Source: an uncultured Clostridia bacterium | Lineage (GTDB): Bacteria > Bacillota > Clostridia > Christensenellales > Borkfalkiaceae | NCBI GenBank assembly: GCA_934278995.1 | Contig: CAKQWM010000001.1 | Location: forward strand, 124,001-188,000 | Length of the DNA stretch: 64,000 nucleotides | Direction of reading: 5' to 3' | Shown here: piece after piece, positions 42,371 through 51,529 of the stretch | How positions within the stretch are numbered: position 1 is the stretch's first letter | How the letters are laid out: each line of letters begins with the position of its first letter | Translations under genes and position numbers: made by a program | Notes under the pieces: model-generated | Seen by the model: only the letters and a program-made list of their open reading frames with translations | What the model was told of the DNA's origin: nothing | Database searches by the model: none

Positions 42371-42399
42371 GGGCGAAAATAATAAAACGAGAGAAAAAT

Positions 42400-42484
42400 T
42401 TAAAGTCATACAGACAAAACTTAAAGTCATACGGACAAAACCTAAGATACATATAGACAAAACTTAAGGTCATACAGATAAAAC
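42400..42484 (+). repeat. Four tandem 21-bp repeats upstream of the AAA ATPase gene
   Basis: TTAAAGTCATACAGACAAAAC (42400-42420) is followed by three degenerate copies (42421-42441, 42442-42463, 42464-42484). The array ends 32 bp before the ATG. A 21-bp period equals two DNA turns, so the copies face the same side of the helix. Confidence 0.85.
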
Positions 42485-42516
42485 ACAAGATGCGCATATT
42501 ATAAGGTACATATATT

Positions 42517-44079
42517 ATGGGATTTTTATACGGATTTTTAACCTGGTTCAAAGCGTTTTTCGGAAACATGCTTGAAGGCGTCCTTAATATTTTTAAGGGG
42601 CTGTTTTTCGGCATTATACAAATATTCGATTTTCCGTACTATTTTAAACTATGGACGTACGAGGGAGCGAATTTCGGCGTTCTCGACTGGATTCTTTCCG
42701 TTATCGCTTTTATTTTAACGATGGCTGTATGGATAGCCGTTGTATTTTTCGTTGCGCTCGGAATCCGTAAACTTATACTTTACAAAAGAAGCATTGCCGA
42801 ACACGAGGATTTGTTGGAAGAAATCTCAGACCTCACGCGGAGCGTAAACAAACTTACGACCGAAAAAGATAAACTTATGCAGTTAAAAGTTACTCAGGCG
42901 GGACTTAGTTACGAACAATTCAAAAAGATGTTCGAAGCCCAGATGAAGGAAGCAGCCGAAGCGGCGTCCTCCGAAAAGGCGGAAGACAAAAAAGAACTTG
43001 CGGGAAGATTCCAGCGTCTTAACGCGGTTGACGAAAAATACGTTTACTTTCAGGCGCCGACTTATGCTAAAATCGAGTCTTTAAAAGAACTTTGCGACGA
43101 TTTAAGAAACTTTGCCTGCTCGAATAACGGGTTGTATTACGATATTAAAACGATAAGGCTTATGCTTGCGGGGCTTGCTTCTACAAAACTTATCGTTTTG
43201 CAAGGTATATCGGGTACGGGTAAAACTTCGCTTCCGTACGTTATGGGTAAGTATTTTGAAAACGACGCGACCATCGCTTCCGTTCAACCTTCCTGGCGTG
43301 ACAGAAACGAACTTTTCGGGTACTTCAACGAATTTACCAAAAAGTTCAACGAAACAGAAGTTTTACGTCGTATTTACGAAGCCGGTTACAACGACGATCT
43401 TAATATTATCATTCTCGACGAAATGAACATCGCAAGGGTAGAGTATTATTTTGCCGAAATGCTTTCGATTTTGGAAATGCCCAACCCCGAAGAATGGAAA
43501 ATCGAACTCGTTCCTTCCGTTATGGAAGGGGATCCCAACAGGCTTGAAAACGGCAACCTCGTTATTCCTCAAAACGTGTGGTACGTGGGGACGATAAACA
43601 ACGACGACTCGACGTTTTCGGTTTCCGACAAAGTTTACGACCGCGCTTTCGTGATAAATCTCGACGCTAAAGGCGTGCCTTTCGAGGCGCCTGAAACAAA
43701 GGCTAAAAGAATTTCTTATTCCGAAGTCGAAGAACTTTACGCAAACGCTATCGAAAAACGCCCCGTCGGTAAAGACGTTCTGGAAAAAATCGCAAAACTC
43801 GATTCCTACGTTATAGAAAAATTCCGCATCGCTTTCGGTAACCGTATCATGAAACAGTTGAACTTCTTCGTTCCCGTTTACGTCGAATGCGGAGGAAGCG
43901 AACTCGAAGGCGTCGATTATATGCTTGCCACAAAAGTTTTCAGAAAGTTTGAAAGCCTTAACCTGTCTTTGATAAGGGACGAAATCCGCCCGCTTATATC
44001 TTATCTTGACGCTACTTTCGGTAAAGGCGCTATGAAGGAAAGTATTTCTTATCTTCAGATGCTCCAGAAAATGTATTAA
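42517..44079 (+). CDS. Membrane-anchored McrB-like AAA+ ATPase
   Basis: A 520-residue protein. Hydrophobic segments at about 1-40 and 56-85 are followed by a coiled coil (about 92-165). The McrB/MoxR-like AAA+ core starts near 190: Walker A GISGTGKTS (230-238), a QPSWRDRNELFGYFN loop, Walker B IIILDEMN (297-304), and sensor GTINNDDSTF (358-367) where many relatives have NTADRS. AAGGT precedes the ATG. McrB-type ATPases usually work with a partner carrying DUF2357 and a nuclease; a DUF2357-like gene is next. A membrane anchor is unusual for that family and suggests a role at the envelope, perhaps in assembly or export of the fibre proteins. Confidence 0.8.
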   Translation: MGFLYGFLTWFKAFFGNMLEGVLNIFKGLFFGIIQIFDFPYYFKLWTYEGANFGVLDWILSVIAFILTMAVWIAVVFFVALGIRKLILYKRSIAEHEDLLEEISDLTRSVNKLTTEKDKLMQLKVTQAGLSYEQFKKMFEAQMKEAAEAASSEKAEDKKELAGRFQRLNAVDEKYVYFQAPTYAKIESLKELCDDLRNFACSNNGLYYDIKTIRLMLAGLASTKLIVLQGISGTGKTSLPYVMGKYFENDATIASVQPSWRDRNELFGYFNEFTKKFNETEVLRRIYEAGYNDDLNIIILDEMNIARVEYYFAEMLSILEMPNPEEWKIELVPSVMEGDPNRLENGNLVIPQNVWYVGTINNDDSTFSVSDKVYDRAFVINLDAKGVPFEAPETKAKRISYSEVEELYANAIEKRPVGKDVLEKIAKLDSYVIEKFRIAFGNRIMKQLNFFVPVYVECGGSELEGVDYMLATKVFRKFESLNLSLIRDEIRPLISYLDATFGKGAMKESISYLQMLQKMY

Positions 44080-44129
44080 AAATATATAACGATACGTATT
44101 AAAAATATAGAACAATCACTTAAAATATA

Positions 44130-44895
44130 GAAAATCCTCGAAATATAAAACAATCCCTCCGTCACGGCAAGCCGCGCCACCTCCCTTTACACAAGGGAGG
44201 CTAAAGGGGAAAAACGAATTGCTTTTGCAATTCAAATCACGGAGCGAAGCGAGAATTCACGGCGTAGCCGTTTCACGACGAGTTTACTCGTCAATTCATC
44301 AGTTAATAGTGAATTGCGCGTAACCGCGCATGAATTGCTCCCGCCGGTCGCGTGCAAGGCCCCTTTGTGTAAAGGGTGCGTAGGCGTAAAACAAACAGCA
44401 CAGTGCGCTGTTTGTAGCCGTAGCCCGAAGGTCGTAAGACCGAGGCGGAGTCTGTCGATGAAATCGACTGGGGGATTGAAAGGTGAATTGACCTTACGGT
44501 CATGAATTGCGCGTAACCGCGCGTGAATTGACCTTACGGTCATGAATTGCGTCTTACGACGCGTGAAAGGCTTCACCCTGTGGGAGAAGCTGGCTCGTAG
44601 AGCCTGATGAGGGTGGCTATATAATCTTTCCAACCTCATCCACCGCAAGCGGTCCCCCTTCCCCTACCAGGTGAAGGCAAATAAGGACAGAGAATTATAT
44701 AGAACAATCCCTCCGTCACGGCAAGCCGTGCCACCTCCCTTTACACAAGGGAGGCTAAAGGGGAAAAACGAATTGCTTTGCAATTCAATTCATGGAGCGA
44801 AGCGAGAATTCACGGCGTAGCCATTTCACGACGAGTTTACTCGTCAATTCATCAGTTAATAGTGAATTGCTCCCGTTGGTCGCGTGAATTGAGCG
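44130..44895. repeat. Hairpin-cassette repeat block R5
   Basis: The block carries two copies of the 105-bp GAATTGC-rich module (44213-44316 and 44763-44868), and TGAATTG arrays with stems GCGCG/CGCGC, TGACC/GGTCA and GCGTC/GACGC (44310-44565). It also has the ACAAACAGC/GCTGTTTGT module, GTCGAT GAA ATCGAC (44456-44470), GGCTC GTA GAGCC, ACCGC AA GCGGT and CACGGC AA GCCGTG. It ends eight bases before the next start codon. No gene is supported. Confidence 0.83.
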
Positions 44896-44902
44896 AATTA
44901 TT

Positions 44903-47488
44903 ATGGAAAATATCGAAAACGTTGACAACAGAATAGAAACGGAAACCGTTAATTCCTCCGAGCATAGCGAAACGGAAAACACTTCGTCAAGTTCTTCCGA
45001 CTTTAAAGAAAAAAACGCTTCGGGCAATTTTTCGGATTTTACGGAAACGAAAAACACTTCTACGAGTTCTTCCGACTGGACGAAAAAGTTGTTTTTCGAC
45101 CGTTCTTTTTCGGCAAAACTTATTTTAGCGGACGATAAAACGAAAGAATACTACGCTTCGATTGCGTCTGAACTTTTAAAATACGATAAAGTCAAGTCGA
45201 AAACAAGTTGGAACGGCGTTTCATTCGTTGCGGGAAGATCCCGCATCGCGTACCTTTCAATAACGGGCAAAACGCTGTGTTTATATTTGTCGGTGGATCC
45301 GGAATTGTATTCGGACGGAAAATACAAAGTCAAAAACGTCGGCGACGTAAAAAACAAAGCCAAAACGCCGTCGATGCTGAAAATAAAAAGCGACGGAGCA
45401 AAACGTCGCGCGCTGTCGCTAATTACGGCGGTTGCGGATAACTACGGGCTTACTTTTTCCGGCGGCGATAAAGATTACGTCGATCCGTCGAATTTTAAAA
45501 GCGATTCTTTCAATAATTTAATAACGCGCGGACTTGTAAGAATTTTGCGCAAGAAAACCGTTACGTCGTCGCCCGCCGTAGAGGATTTGGCAGACAAAAA
45601 CTTTGACGAAGAAACCGAAGAAGTCGCCGTTACGTCGGAAAAACCCGGTGTTTACGAGGATACTGTTAAGACGATTGACGCGCTTGTTTCCCGACACGGC
45701 GTTTATAACGAAATTCTGGAAAGTTTTGCCGAAGGACTCGGCAAAATAGGTCTTACGAGAAAAAAGATACTTCGCTCGGTGGACGAAATCTGGGTTAAAG
45801 CGGTGGAGGACTGTATTCCGTCGTTGGACGAACTTATAAGAAACCCGAATCATTTTATAGCGGAAACGGAAGAAGTTTTGCCTATAGAACTTACGAAAAA
45901 AATATCGGGCCGTTCGATAACCCATCTCGGAAGGCATACGGATTATCTCACGCGTGACGACGACGGAGATATTACCCCGATGAAAATGCTCAACGTTTTC
46001 AGGGACGATTCCGTTCTGACTTACGAAAATAAATTTTTGAACACGCTTATAGCAAGGCTGTATTCGTTCGTTTCAAAACGCTGTAAAACAGCGAGAGAAT
46101 ACGGAGCGGACGAGGTTATAGACTGTTTTGATTTTGAAAATTCCTTTAACTTCGGTCCCGGCAAGGGGAGAATCAGAATTTCGGTCGAGTATTCGGAAAG
46201 AAACCTCGATAAAGACGTAAAAAACGTTCTTTCAGGCACGGGGCTTTGGGCAAGGGTGGAAAGGCTCAACGATATAGTAACGGGTTATTTAAACTCGCCG
46301 TTTGTTAAGTCGATGGACAAAAACTACGTACATCCGCCCATTTTAAGAACGAACGCGATAATTAAAAACAAATACTTCAGAGAATGTCTTGCCTTGTGGG
46401 AGTTTATAGAAAGTTACGACGACGCAGGGTACGGCATAGTGGCTTCGGAAACGGTAAAAATCGTTTCAGACGAGTACGTCCGTCAAACGTATGCCGACGC
46501 CGCAGCGTTATATCTTGAATTCAGATACAACGCGCGTAAAGAGGAGTTTGAAGAAACGACTCAAAAAGAGTATAAACCCGTCTATAAGCCTGAAAACGCG
46601 GATTTTGACGACTACGAAGAAGTTTTTACAGAGGACGGAATCGAAAAAGTTTCGTCGGACGACACGGACTTTGCGTTACGGGTTGCTTTACTTGCGGACG
46701 ACGTGAAAACGGAAATCGAACCAAAACCATCTACTACTTTAAGGAAAACTTTCCACGCAAAAATTCGTCTTGCAGACGAGTCGCTTAAAGAGAACTTTGC
46801 CGAGATTTCAAACGAATTTTTAAAATATAAAAAAGTTAAAATGCGTCAGTCGAAGCGGTTTGCTTCTTATACCTTCGGAAGGAGCGTTTTAGCAAGGGCG
46901 ATAGCGGGAGAAAAATCGATAAAATTATATTTTGCCCTTCCTTTTACGAACGCCGAAAATAAGTACAATCTGAAACAAGCGGACAAAGCGGGCTTTGAAG
47001 ATACGCCCTCTATGCTCACGGTAAGAAGCCGTCGCAGTTTAAAATACGCTAAAGAACTTATCTCGGTTATGGCGGAAAAATTCTCGCTTGTTCTTTCCAA
47101 AAAGGAAACGACTTTAATACGGGCGTCCGATTACGCTTATATGCCGTTAGCGGACATGATAGAAAAAGGTTGGGTTAAAGTGAGGGCTAATCCGAGATTT
47201 ATTTCGGAAGACGTCGTTTCTTTCGGTCCTACTCGAAAAGAAATCACGGCGATCAATGCGGAACGCGTCGAAAAACAAGCCGTTCCCGAAACGAGAGCGC
47301 CTCTCGAAAAAGTTTCCGTTGACGATTTGCACGTTTATAACGTCGGATCAAAACGTTCCTTAACGGAGCGTCTGTCGAAAATGGTCGTTCCCGACGCAAA
47401 TTATTCAAAACCTACCGAGTACGGAATAGACGACGCTTCGGGCTTTTTGAAAGACGAACAAATCGATGAAAAGAGCGACGAATCATGA
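44903..47488 (+). CDS. DUF2357-like protein, partner of the McrB-like ATPase
   Basis: An 861-residue protein. A Ser/Thr/Glu-rich linker (1-65) contains an imperfect internal repeat. A 110-residue domain at about 66-180 (FFDRSFSAKL, LKYDKVKSKTSW, YLSITGKTLCLYLSV) recurs at about 645-765 (RKTFHAKIRL, LKYKKVKMRQSKRF, KSIKLYFAL); this domain is common in clostridial proteins. The middle (about 270-560) resembles DUF2357, with DDSVLTYENKFLNTLIARL and KNKYFRECLALWEF. No PD-(D/E)XK nuclease motif is evident, so it may be a nuclease-free relative of McrC-type partners. It lacks a Shine-Dalgarno site and directly abuts a repeat block. Confidence 0.68.
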   Translation: MENIENVDNRIETETVNSSEHSETENTSSSSSDFKEKNASGNFSDFTETKNTSTSSSDWTKKLFFDRSFSAKLILADDKTKEYYASIASELLKYDKVKSKTSWNGVSFVAGRSRIAYLSITGKTLCLYLSVDPELYSDGKYKVKNVGDVKNKAKTPSMLKIKSDGAKRRALSLITAVADNYGLTFSGGDKDYVDPSNFKSDSFNNLITRGLVRILRKKTVTSSPAVEDLADKNFDEETEEVAVTSEKPGVYEDTVKTIDALVSRHGVYNEILESFAEGLGKIGLTRKKILRSVDEIWVKAVEDCIPSLDELIRNPNHFIAETEEVLPIELTKKISGRSITHLGRHTDYLTRDDDGDITPMKMLNVFRDDSVLTYENKFLNTLIARLYSFVSKRCKTAREYGADEVIDCFDFENSFNFGPGKGRIRISVEYSERNLDKDVKNVLSGTGLWARVERLNDIVTGYLNSPFVKSMDKNYVHPPILRTNAIIKNKYFRECLALWEFIESYDDAGYGIVASETVKIVSDEYVRQTYADAAALYLEFRYNARKEEFEETTQKEYKPVYKPENADFDDYEEVFTEDGIEKVSSDDTDFALRVALLADDVKTEIEPKPSTTLRKTFHAKIRLADESLKENFAEISNEFLKYKKVKMRQSKRFASYTFGRSVLARAIAGEKSIKLYFALPFTNAENKYNLKQADKAGFEDTPSMLTVRSRRSLKYAKELISVMAEKFSLVLSKKETTLIRASDYAYMPLADMIEKGWVKVRANPRFISEDVVSFGPTRKEITAINAERVEKQAVPETRAPLEKVSVDDLHVYNVGSKRSLTERLSKMVVPDANYSKPTEYGIDDASGFLKDEQIDEKSDES

Positions 47489-48120
47489 AAAAGTCCTTTA
47501 AAAAAATAATCGGCGGCGTTTTTGTTGCGATTTTAATTTTGCTTCTGGCGGTTTCATTCGGCGTAAGCGTTATTAACAAAAAACAAAACCGACCGACGTT
47601 TATATTCGGCTACGCACTTTTGTGGGTTAAAACGGGAAGCATGGAACCTGCTATCCCCGAAAGAAGTTATATTCTGGTTAAAAAATACGACGGACAAGGA
47701 GTCGTAACCGACGACGTCATTACCTTTGTATGTAAAGATTCTTCGTCTCCCGTTTATAACGGCACGGTTACGCACAGGGTAACGGCGGTGACGGCGGACG
47801 GGTACAAAACGAAAGGGGATAATTCCGCCCCCGATAAGTGGACCGTAAAAGAGGAAGACGTGGTATCGAAATACGTCGGAAACTTACCCGTTCTTACCTT
47901 TTTCGGAAGAGTTTTTTCTTCCTCCGCTGGGCTTATCCTTATTGCGGTCGTGTTTTTAGGCTCGGTTTGTTTTATTTACGTCCCCGACATTATAAAAGCC
48001 CTTAATGACGAGGACAAGCAAAAAGAAATCAAAGAAAAAGAGATTCAAAAAAGAATCGAAGAAGAAATAGAAAAATTGCGTCAAAACGACCTTAACGACC
48101 ATAAAGACGACGATCTTTAA
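47485..48120 (+). CDS. Second SipW-type signal peptidase I
   Basis: A 211-residue membrane peptidase overlapping the DUF2357-like gene (ATGA at 47485-47488). Helix 1 is at about 7-30. The catalytic Ser52 is in VKTGSMEPAIP and His97 in VTHRVTA (Ser-His, ER/SipW type). GDNSAPDKW follows, and a second helix lies near 150-170. A Lys/Glu-rich amphipathic tail ends the protein. It lacks the EF-hand-like loop of the first peptidase. Two SipW-type enzymes in one locus suggest divided substrate sets or one devoted to the AAA/DUF2357 module. Confidence 0.86.
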   Translation: MKKSFKKIIGGVFVAILILLLAVSFGVSVINKKQNRPTFIFGYALLWVKTGSMEPAIPERSYILVKKYDGQGVVTDDVITFVCKDSSSPVYNGTVTHRVTAVTADGYKTKGDNSAPDKWTVKEEDVVSKYVGNLPVLTFFGRVFSSSAGLILIAVVFLGSVCFIYVPDIIKALNDEDKQKEIKEKEIQKRIEEEIEKLRQNDLNDHKDDDL

Positions 48121-48155
48121 AGTTAAAAGGCGCGGTTTTACGAAGAAAGGCTTGC

Positions 48156-50397
48156 ATGAAAAAATTTTTTAAAAATCATACGGGAGAACTCGTTTTTTCG
48201 ATAGCGGTTATAATCTGCATCTATTTTTTCGTGCATATTCTTTCGCTCGGAGCCGAATACGCCTCCGGCGTTAACAGACAGGCGGCTGAACGCGCCGAGT
48301 TTTACACGAAGGAGCAGGCTTTCAACGTAAGAAGCGAATGTAATTATTTAAAAACCGACGTTTTGTTCAACGCTTCAAAATTATCCGATTGTCAAACACA
48401 GAAAGGCTTTAACGAAACTTTCCGAAGAATTTATCTCGATTCGCTCGAAGATAAATCAATTCTCGACATCTTGTACGTAAAAAACAATACCGCTTTCGAC
48501 CATGAAGGCAACGTTGTTTCCGGACACGGCGAAATAGACGCGCTTTATTCAAAAAAAGACAAGGCGTTATCCGGCGTTTTTCAGTACAAGGGGCGGAATA
48601 TGGCGATAGCCGCGTACGCAAAACTAAGCGGTGAATTTGCCGACGGTATCGTAATGGTCCGTTACGCTTATACCGTAACTTTCGACGACTTCGCTTACGA
48701 AAACGGCAAGATGGTCGAATGTATGGCGAAAGCCGAATTTGCAACTATTTTAAAACAAGACGGTAACGTTATTTCGAGAATAAACAATTCCAACGTATTC
48801 AATATCGGCAACGGCACCGTGCAGGACGGCTTGCTGAGAAACCTTCTTAAAGAGGGAAAAACTTATAAGTCGGCGTGCGACGCGTTTTTCCTTAATTCTG
48901 TTTCGTCGTTCGTTTTCCGTTACGGCACGGAGGAATATATCCTGACCGTTTATCCGCTCGGCGAAGACAACGGGAATCTGTCCGTACTGAGCGTTTTTAA
49001 AGTTTCAAACGTTTACGGCGACGGTTACGCAATAAATCAAAGCATCTGGGCTTCTCTTTTAGGGCTTGCGGTTATAATGATTATAATGGTCGCAACCATA
49101 GTCGTCGAACGCGCCGCCGCGAGTCGTAAATTATATCGCCTCGAAATGATAGACGCGACGCTTAACTGCGCCACGCCCAAAAAGTTTGAAAAAACCGCAG
49201 CCGAGTTATTGAAAAAACATTCCGACAGCAAATTCGCGCTCGTATCGTTGCAAATAAATAATTTTACTTATATTGCCAAAAAATTCGGTGATGGCGCTTT
49301 AAATAAACTTACTTTGTTTGCCACCGAAAAAATCAGAAACTTTATGCAACTCGGCGAAACTTTCGCTTACGCCGGCGAAGGCGAGTTTTTAATGCTTATA
49401 AATTACGCCGACAGACAATCTTTTACGGAAAGATTAAACGGACTGTATTTAAGGCTTTCGTCTTTCTTCGATACAAACGAAACCGATTATAAAATAAGCG
49501 TGAATTTTGCCGTTTACGAAATTTTGTCGGACGAAAAATCGGTAAAAGAAATGTTTGAACGTCTTAAAATGGTCAAAGAGGACGCCGTCATGCAAATAGG
49601 TTCGTTTACGATAGCGTTTTACGAGGACACTTTAAGGGAAAATTACATAAAACGCGCTGAAAAACAACGAATTTCACCTTTTTTATCAGCCGAAGTATAA
49701 TTTGCGCCGAAAAACCATGGACGGAAGCGAAATTCTTATTCGTTGGTATGATCCGAAGATTGAAAAATACAGGGTGCCGAGCGAGTTTCTTCCCGTTTTC
49801 GAGGATAACGGCTTTATTGTAAAAATCGACCACTTCGTAATGTACAAAGCGTGCGAAAACATTAAAAAACGTATTTCGGAAAGGAAAATGTGTTTCCCCG
49901 TTTCCGTCAACGTGTCGAGGGTTACCGCCATTCAACCCGATTTCGTCGATTATTACATACGTATAAAAAACAAATTTGAAATAAAAGACGATTTTATAAC
50001 GCTTGAATTTACCGAAAGTTTTGCGTATGAAAATTACGCGTTTTTATCCGACGTAGTGCAGAAACTCCACGAAAACGGTTTCTTATGCTCGATAGACGAC
50101 TTCGGAACGGGTTATTCGTCTTATAATATTCTGAAAACGATAAGTATGGACGAAATCAAACTCGACAGATTCTTCCTCAGCAAAGGGCTTTCCGAGGAAC
50201 GCGACCAGACGCTTTTAAAAAGCGTTATAGATATGGTTAAAAAACTCGGAATGAAGGTTACGCAGGAAGGCGTCGAAACCGACGAGGACCTTTACAGGCT
50301 CGACGCGTTAGGTTGCGACGTGATTCAGGGCTACCGGTTCAGCAAACCTTTAAAATACGTCGATTATTGCGAGTTTATAGAAAAGAATTTTAAATAG
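48156..50397 (+). pseudogene. Transmembrane GGDEF-EAL protein interrupted by a +1 frameshift
   Basis: The 5' frame (48156-49700, 514 residues) encodes an N-terminal helix (about 10-33), an extracellular sensor (about 35-300), a second helix (about 303-325) and a GGDEF domain with degenerate signature GEGEF near residue 407, so cyclase activity is unlikely. It loses frame in GAAAAAC at 49659-49665. The next frame, 49659-50397, continues a full EAL domain, beginning NNEFHLFYQPKYNLR, with SEILIRW, NVSR, LEFTES, DDFGTGYSS, KLDRF and QEGVET, so phosphodiesterase residues look intact. Removing one A of the A5 run joins the two into one protein of about 746 residues. It may be a pseudogene, a sequencing error, or a programmed or phase-variable frameshift. 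Confidence 0.85.
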
Positions 50398-50460
50398 AAC
50401 GATTTATTGAAAGAAAACGATTTATCAAAAAAGAACGATTTTTAAAAAAGAACGATTCTT
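50397..50460 (+). repeat. Tandem GAACGATT repeats after the GGDEF-EAL gene
   Basis: Four copies of (G/A)AACGATTT about 17-19 bp apart occur between the stop codon and the terminator (50397, 50415, 50433 and 50450). Confidence 0.65.
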
Positions 50461-50467
50461 TTATACG

Positions 50468-50499
50468 AAAAAAGGCAAGACCGAAGTCTTGCTTTTTTT
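50468..50499 (+). terminator. Terminator of the matrix locus
   Basis: GCAAGAC CGAA GTCTTGC (50475-50492) is followed by seven T residues. A dispersed-motif variant in reverse orientation (CAATAAGCCCG, 50512-50522) follows directly. Confidence 0.9.
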
Positions 50500-50725
50500 G
50501 TATAAGTCGGGCAATAAGCCCGTTATCTACAAAAATCTTTCAAAAAAACGCAAATTATCATAAATATAAAGAGCGTCTTAATCCGAAAGTTTAAGTGGTT
50601 TTAGGAGAAATTATTCTGCCAGATTATCCTCGATAAATTCATATACGGCGCGGGCGGCGATTACTTTACAGAATAAGCAAAGGCGGCTAAAAAAACAACA
50701 AATAAAAAGAAGGAGGAAAATTTAC
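50500..50725. other. Intergenic stretch with a possible gene remnant
   Basis: On the minus strand 50611-50690 reads as a GC-richer frame ending AARAVYEFIEDNLAE-stop, which looks like the C-terminus of a protein, but no start or upstream coding sequence exists. It may be a decayed gene end or chance. The rest is unassigned. Confidence 0.25.
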
Positions 50726-51355
50726 GTGAAAAAAGATTTTTATTATCAATTGCCGGAAGGCTACTTCGCCGACAAAACGATAGACGCAAAAGAAATAAAG
50801 TTCGGCGTTTTATTGAATATTGCGGCGGCGGCTATCATGATAGCGTCGTATATTATCGTCGATTTAATCGTTGAGGGAAGGATTACTTTTTCGGAAGCGA
50901 TTTTTCCCGTTTTTGAACCGGAGAAAGAAATGGTTGCGGAATTTATTTTCAGAGCGTTTTTACCGATTATAATTATTTTGCCGTCGATGGTTATTTACGT
51001 GATACTGCACGAACTTCTGCATGGCGCGGCGTATAAAATTTTAACGCGCGCGAAACTGTCTTTCGGCATAACCTGGAGCGCCGCGTATTGCGGTGTTCCT
51101 AATATATACGTAGGCAAAAAAACGGCGTTTATCGCCCTATTGACGCCTTTTTCGGTTTTCAACGTAATATTTATCGTCTTGATTGTATTGACGAAAACCG
51201 CGCCGTTGGGGATTTTGCCGAGAATAATGTTTGCAATGCATTTAGGCGGTTGTGCAGGCGATTTATACGTAACCGCGCTTTTAATCTTCAAGTATCGCGG
51301 AGACGTTCTGACGCAGGACGAGGGAACGAAGCAAACTTTTTACGCGCGTAAATAA
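50726..51355 (+). CDS. DUF3267 membrane protein with an HExxH-like motif
   Basis: A 209-residue integral membrane protein with about four to five helices. The motif HELLHG (about residues 96-101) matches the zinc-metalloprotease HExxH pattern and is the hallmark of DUF3267. A small-residue-rich helix with GGCAGD lies later. The GTG start follows AAGGAGG. The family is thought to be related to site-2-type membrane proteases, but activity has not been shown to my knowledge. It is a stand-alone gene after the matrix locus. Confidence 0.8.
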   Translation: MKKDFYYQLPEGYFADKTIDAKEIKFGVLLNIAAAAIMIASYIIVDLIVEGRITFSEAIFPVFEPEKEMVAEFIFRAFLPIIIILPSMVIYVILHELLHGAAYKILTRAKLSFGITWSAAYCGVPNIYVGKKTAFIALLTPFSVFNVIFIVLIVLTKTAPLGILPRIMFAMHLGGCAGDLYVTALLIFKYRGDVLTQDEGTKQTFYARK

Positions 51356-51379
51356 AAGATAAAATTACCGAGCAAAACG

Positions 51380-51408
51380 TTGACTTTTCCGCGTAAAAGA
51401 GATAAAAT
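51380..51408 (+). promoter_or_regulatory. Promoter of the metallophosphatase gene
   Basis: TTGACT (51380-51385), 17-bp spacer, TAAAAT (51403-51408). Confidence 0.7.
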
Positions 51409-51529
51409 CGTTCATAGTTTTACGGTTCAACCTATTTTTTTGTCGCAAAGGGCAATCCTTGCTTTAAAAAGAGGTTTAGCCGTTCAATTTACGGACAAAT
51501 AGTTTTACTTGTTACAAAAGAGGGTAGAT

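Noticed and set aside
42517..47488. Classical McrBC restriction system
   Set aside because: The ATPase has membrane segments and the partner shows no nuclease motif; the neighbours are secretion and c-di-GMP genes. Kept as McrB-like only.
49702..50397. Stand-alone EAL protein starting at the downstream frame
   Set aside because: The conserved beginning of the domain lies before any usable start codon and is continuous with the upstream gene if one base is removed, so it is the 3' part of one frameshifted gene.
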